A stretch of DNA of 64,000 bases from Chitinophagales bacterium. Its GTDB lineage: Bacteria > Bacteroidota > Bacteroidia > Chitinophagales > JADIYW01. Under the pieces are notes generated by a model. The model saw only the letters and a program-made list of their open reading frames with translations, made no database searches and was not told where the DNA came from. Within the stretch, counting starts at the first letter, position 1, and each line of letters opens with the position of its first letter. A program made the translations under genes and the position numbers. Shown piece after piece: positions 63,760-64,000 of the stretch. Location of the stretch: NCBI GenBank assembly GCA_023957235.1, contig JAMLHI010000003.1, positions 1 to 64,000 of the forward strand, in the 5' to 3' direction.

Positions 63760-64000
63760 ATGAGAAAAGCAGACATGATTACAAGAATTTCAGAGAAGAC
63801 AGGCGTTCCTAAAGTGGATGTATTGGTTTCTTTAGAAGCATTTTTTTCTGAAGTGAAAGAAACTTTATCTGAAGGTGAAAATTTGTACATTAGAGGTTTT
63901 GGTAGCTTTATTAGAAAAACTCGTAAGGCGAAAATAGGTAGAAATATTAAGAAGAATATTGCTATTGATATTCCTGAGCATGATATCCCTGCTTTTAAGC
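63760..64000 (+). CDS. HU-family DNA-binding protein, 3' end outside window
   Basis: Eighty codons are visible from the ATG at 63760. They read MRKADMITRISEKTGVPKVD, then ALEAFFSEVKETL-like helix residues (VSLEAFFSEVKETLSEGE), then NLYIRGFGSFIRKTRKAKIG with the basic arm RNIKKN and the IPEHDIPAFK end, as in IHF/HU proteins. The reading frame continues beyond the window. HU next to mutY is a common Bacteroidota arrangement. CATTTTTG about 50 bases upstream is a weak -7 candidate. Confidence 0.92.
   Translation, partial: MRKADMITRISEKTGVPKVDVLVSLEAFFSEVKETLSEGENLYIRGFGSFIRKTRKAKIGRNIKKNIAIDIPEHDIPAFK

Noticed and set aside
1-64000. CRISPR arrays, rRNA and tRNA genes
   Set aside because: No regularly spaced repeats and no cloverleaf or rRNA-like stretch were noticed in the intergenic sequence.

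Overview
The window comes from an AT-rich Bacteroidota chromosome. The evidence is the linked cluster mutY, ssb, gldE and gldD (gliding-motility genes), Bacteroidota-type promoters (TTG or TTTG, then TAnnTTTG), a NosA/OprC-like TonB-dependent receptor, the OmpA, TolB-like and SLBB envelope proteins, and the near absence of strong Shine-Dalgarno sites. The species cannot be named from this sequence. No rRNA, tRNA or CRISPR array was seen.

Layout. 1-1019 is the start of a tyrosine recombinase gene that leaves the window. 1.2-20.0 kb is mostly ordinary chromosome: lipoprotein MsrA, the 2-oxoglutarate dehydrogenase genes sucAB, rpsT, radC, apaG, gmk, yicC, a large TolB-propeller outer-membrane protein, a metallo-beta-lactamase-fold hydrolase, a degenerate SDR protein ahead of thyA-folA, agmatine deiminase, a TonB-C protein and a few poorly known genes. 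20.0-21.8 kb holds a DUF1810 gene between two decayed copies of one insertion element, one of which keeps the C-terminal end of an IS4/IS1634-type transposase.

21.9-38.9 kb is the unusual part. It is a 17-kb block, all on the minus strand, lying between the IS remnants and mnmE. An eleven-gene operon with almost no spacing encodes LivH and LivM permeases, a DUF1016-N fragment, LivG and LivF ATPases, a LivK-like binding lipoprotein, a cysteine-synthase-fold protein without the PLP lysine, a large orphan protein with a GAF-like segment, and three receiver-related proteins, one with an RX4H motif in its C-terminal region. Beyond it, and behind their own recognisable promoters, lie a DUF4407-transglutaminase membrane protein, a 75-residue protein, and an 1151-residue fusion of a SEDS (RodA/FtsW) domain with a penicillin-binding transpeptidase domain. 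I propose that this block is an accessory signalling or envelope-response system, sensing through an ABC-type importer and ending in cell-wall or nuclease-like effectors. That function is inferred; the domain content and gene packing are visible.

39.1-64 kb returns to chromosome: mnmE, an OmpA-family protein, an operon of Wza-like and Wzz-like polysaccharide-export proteins with a fully reducing single-module type I polyketide synthase, an Ate1-like protein, Hsp20, a probable copper-uptake cluster (NosA/OprC-like receptor, two-domain lipoprotein, CNGKC protein), recG, gldD, gldE, ssb, mutY and the start of an HU-family gene.
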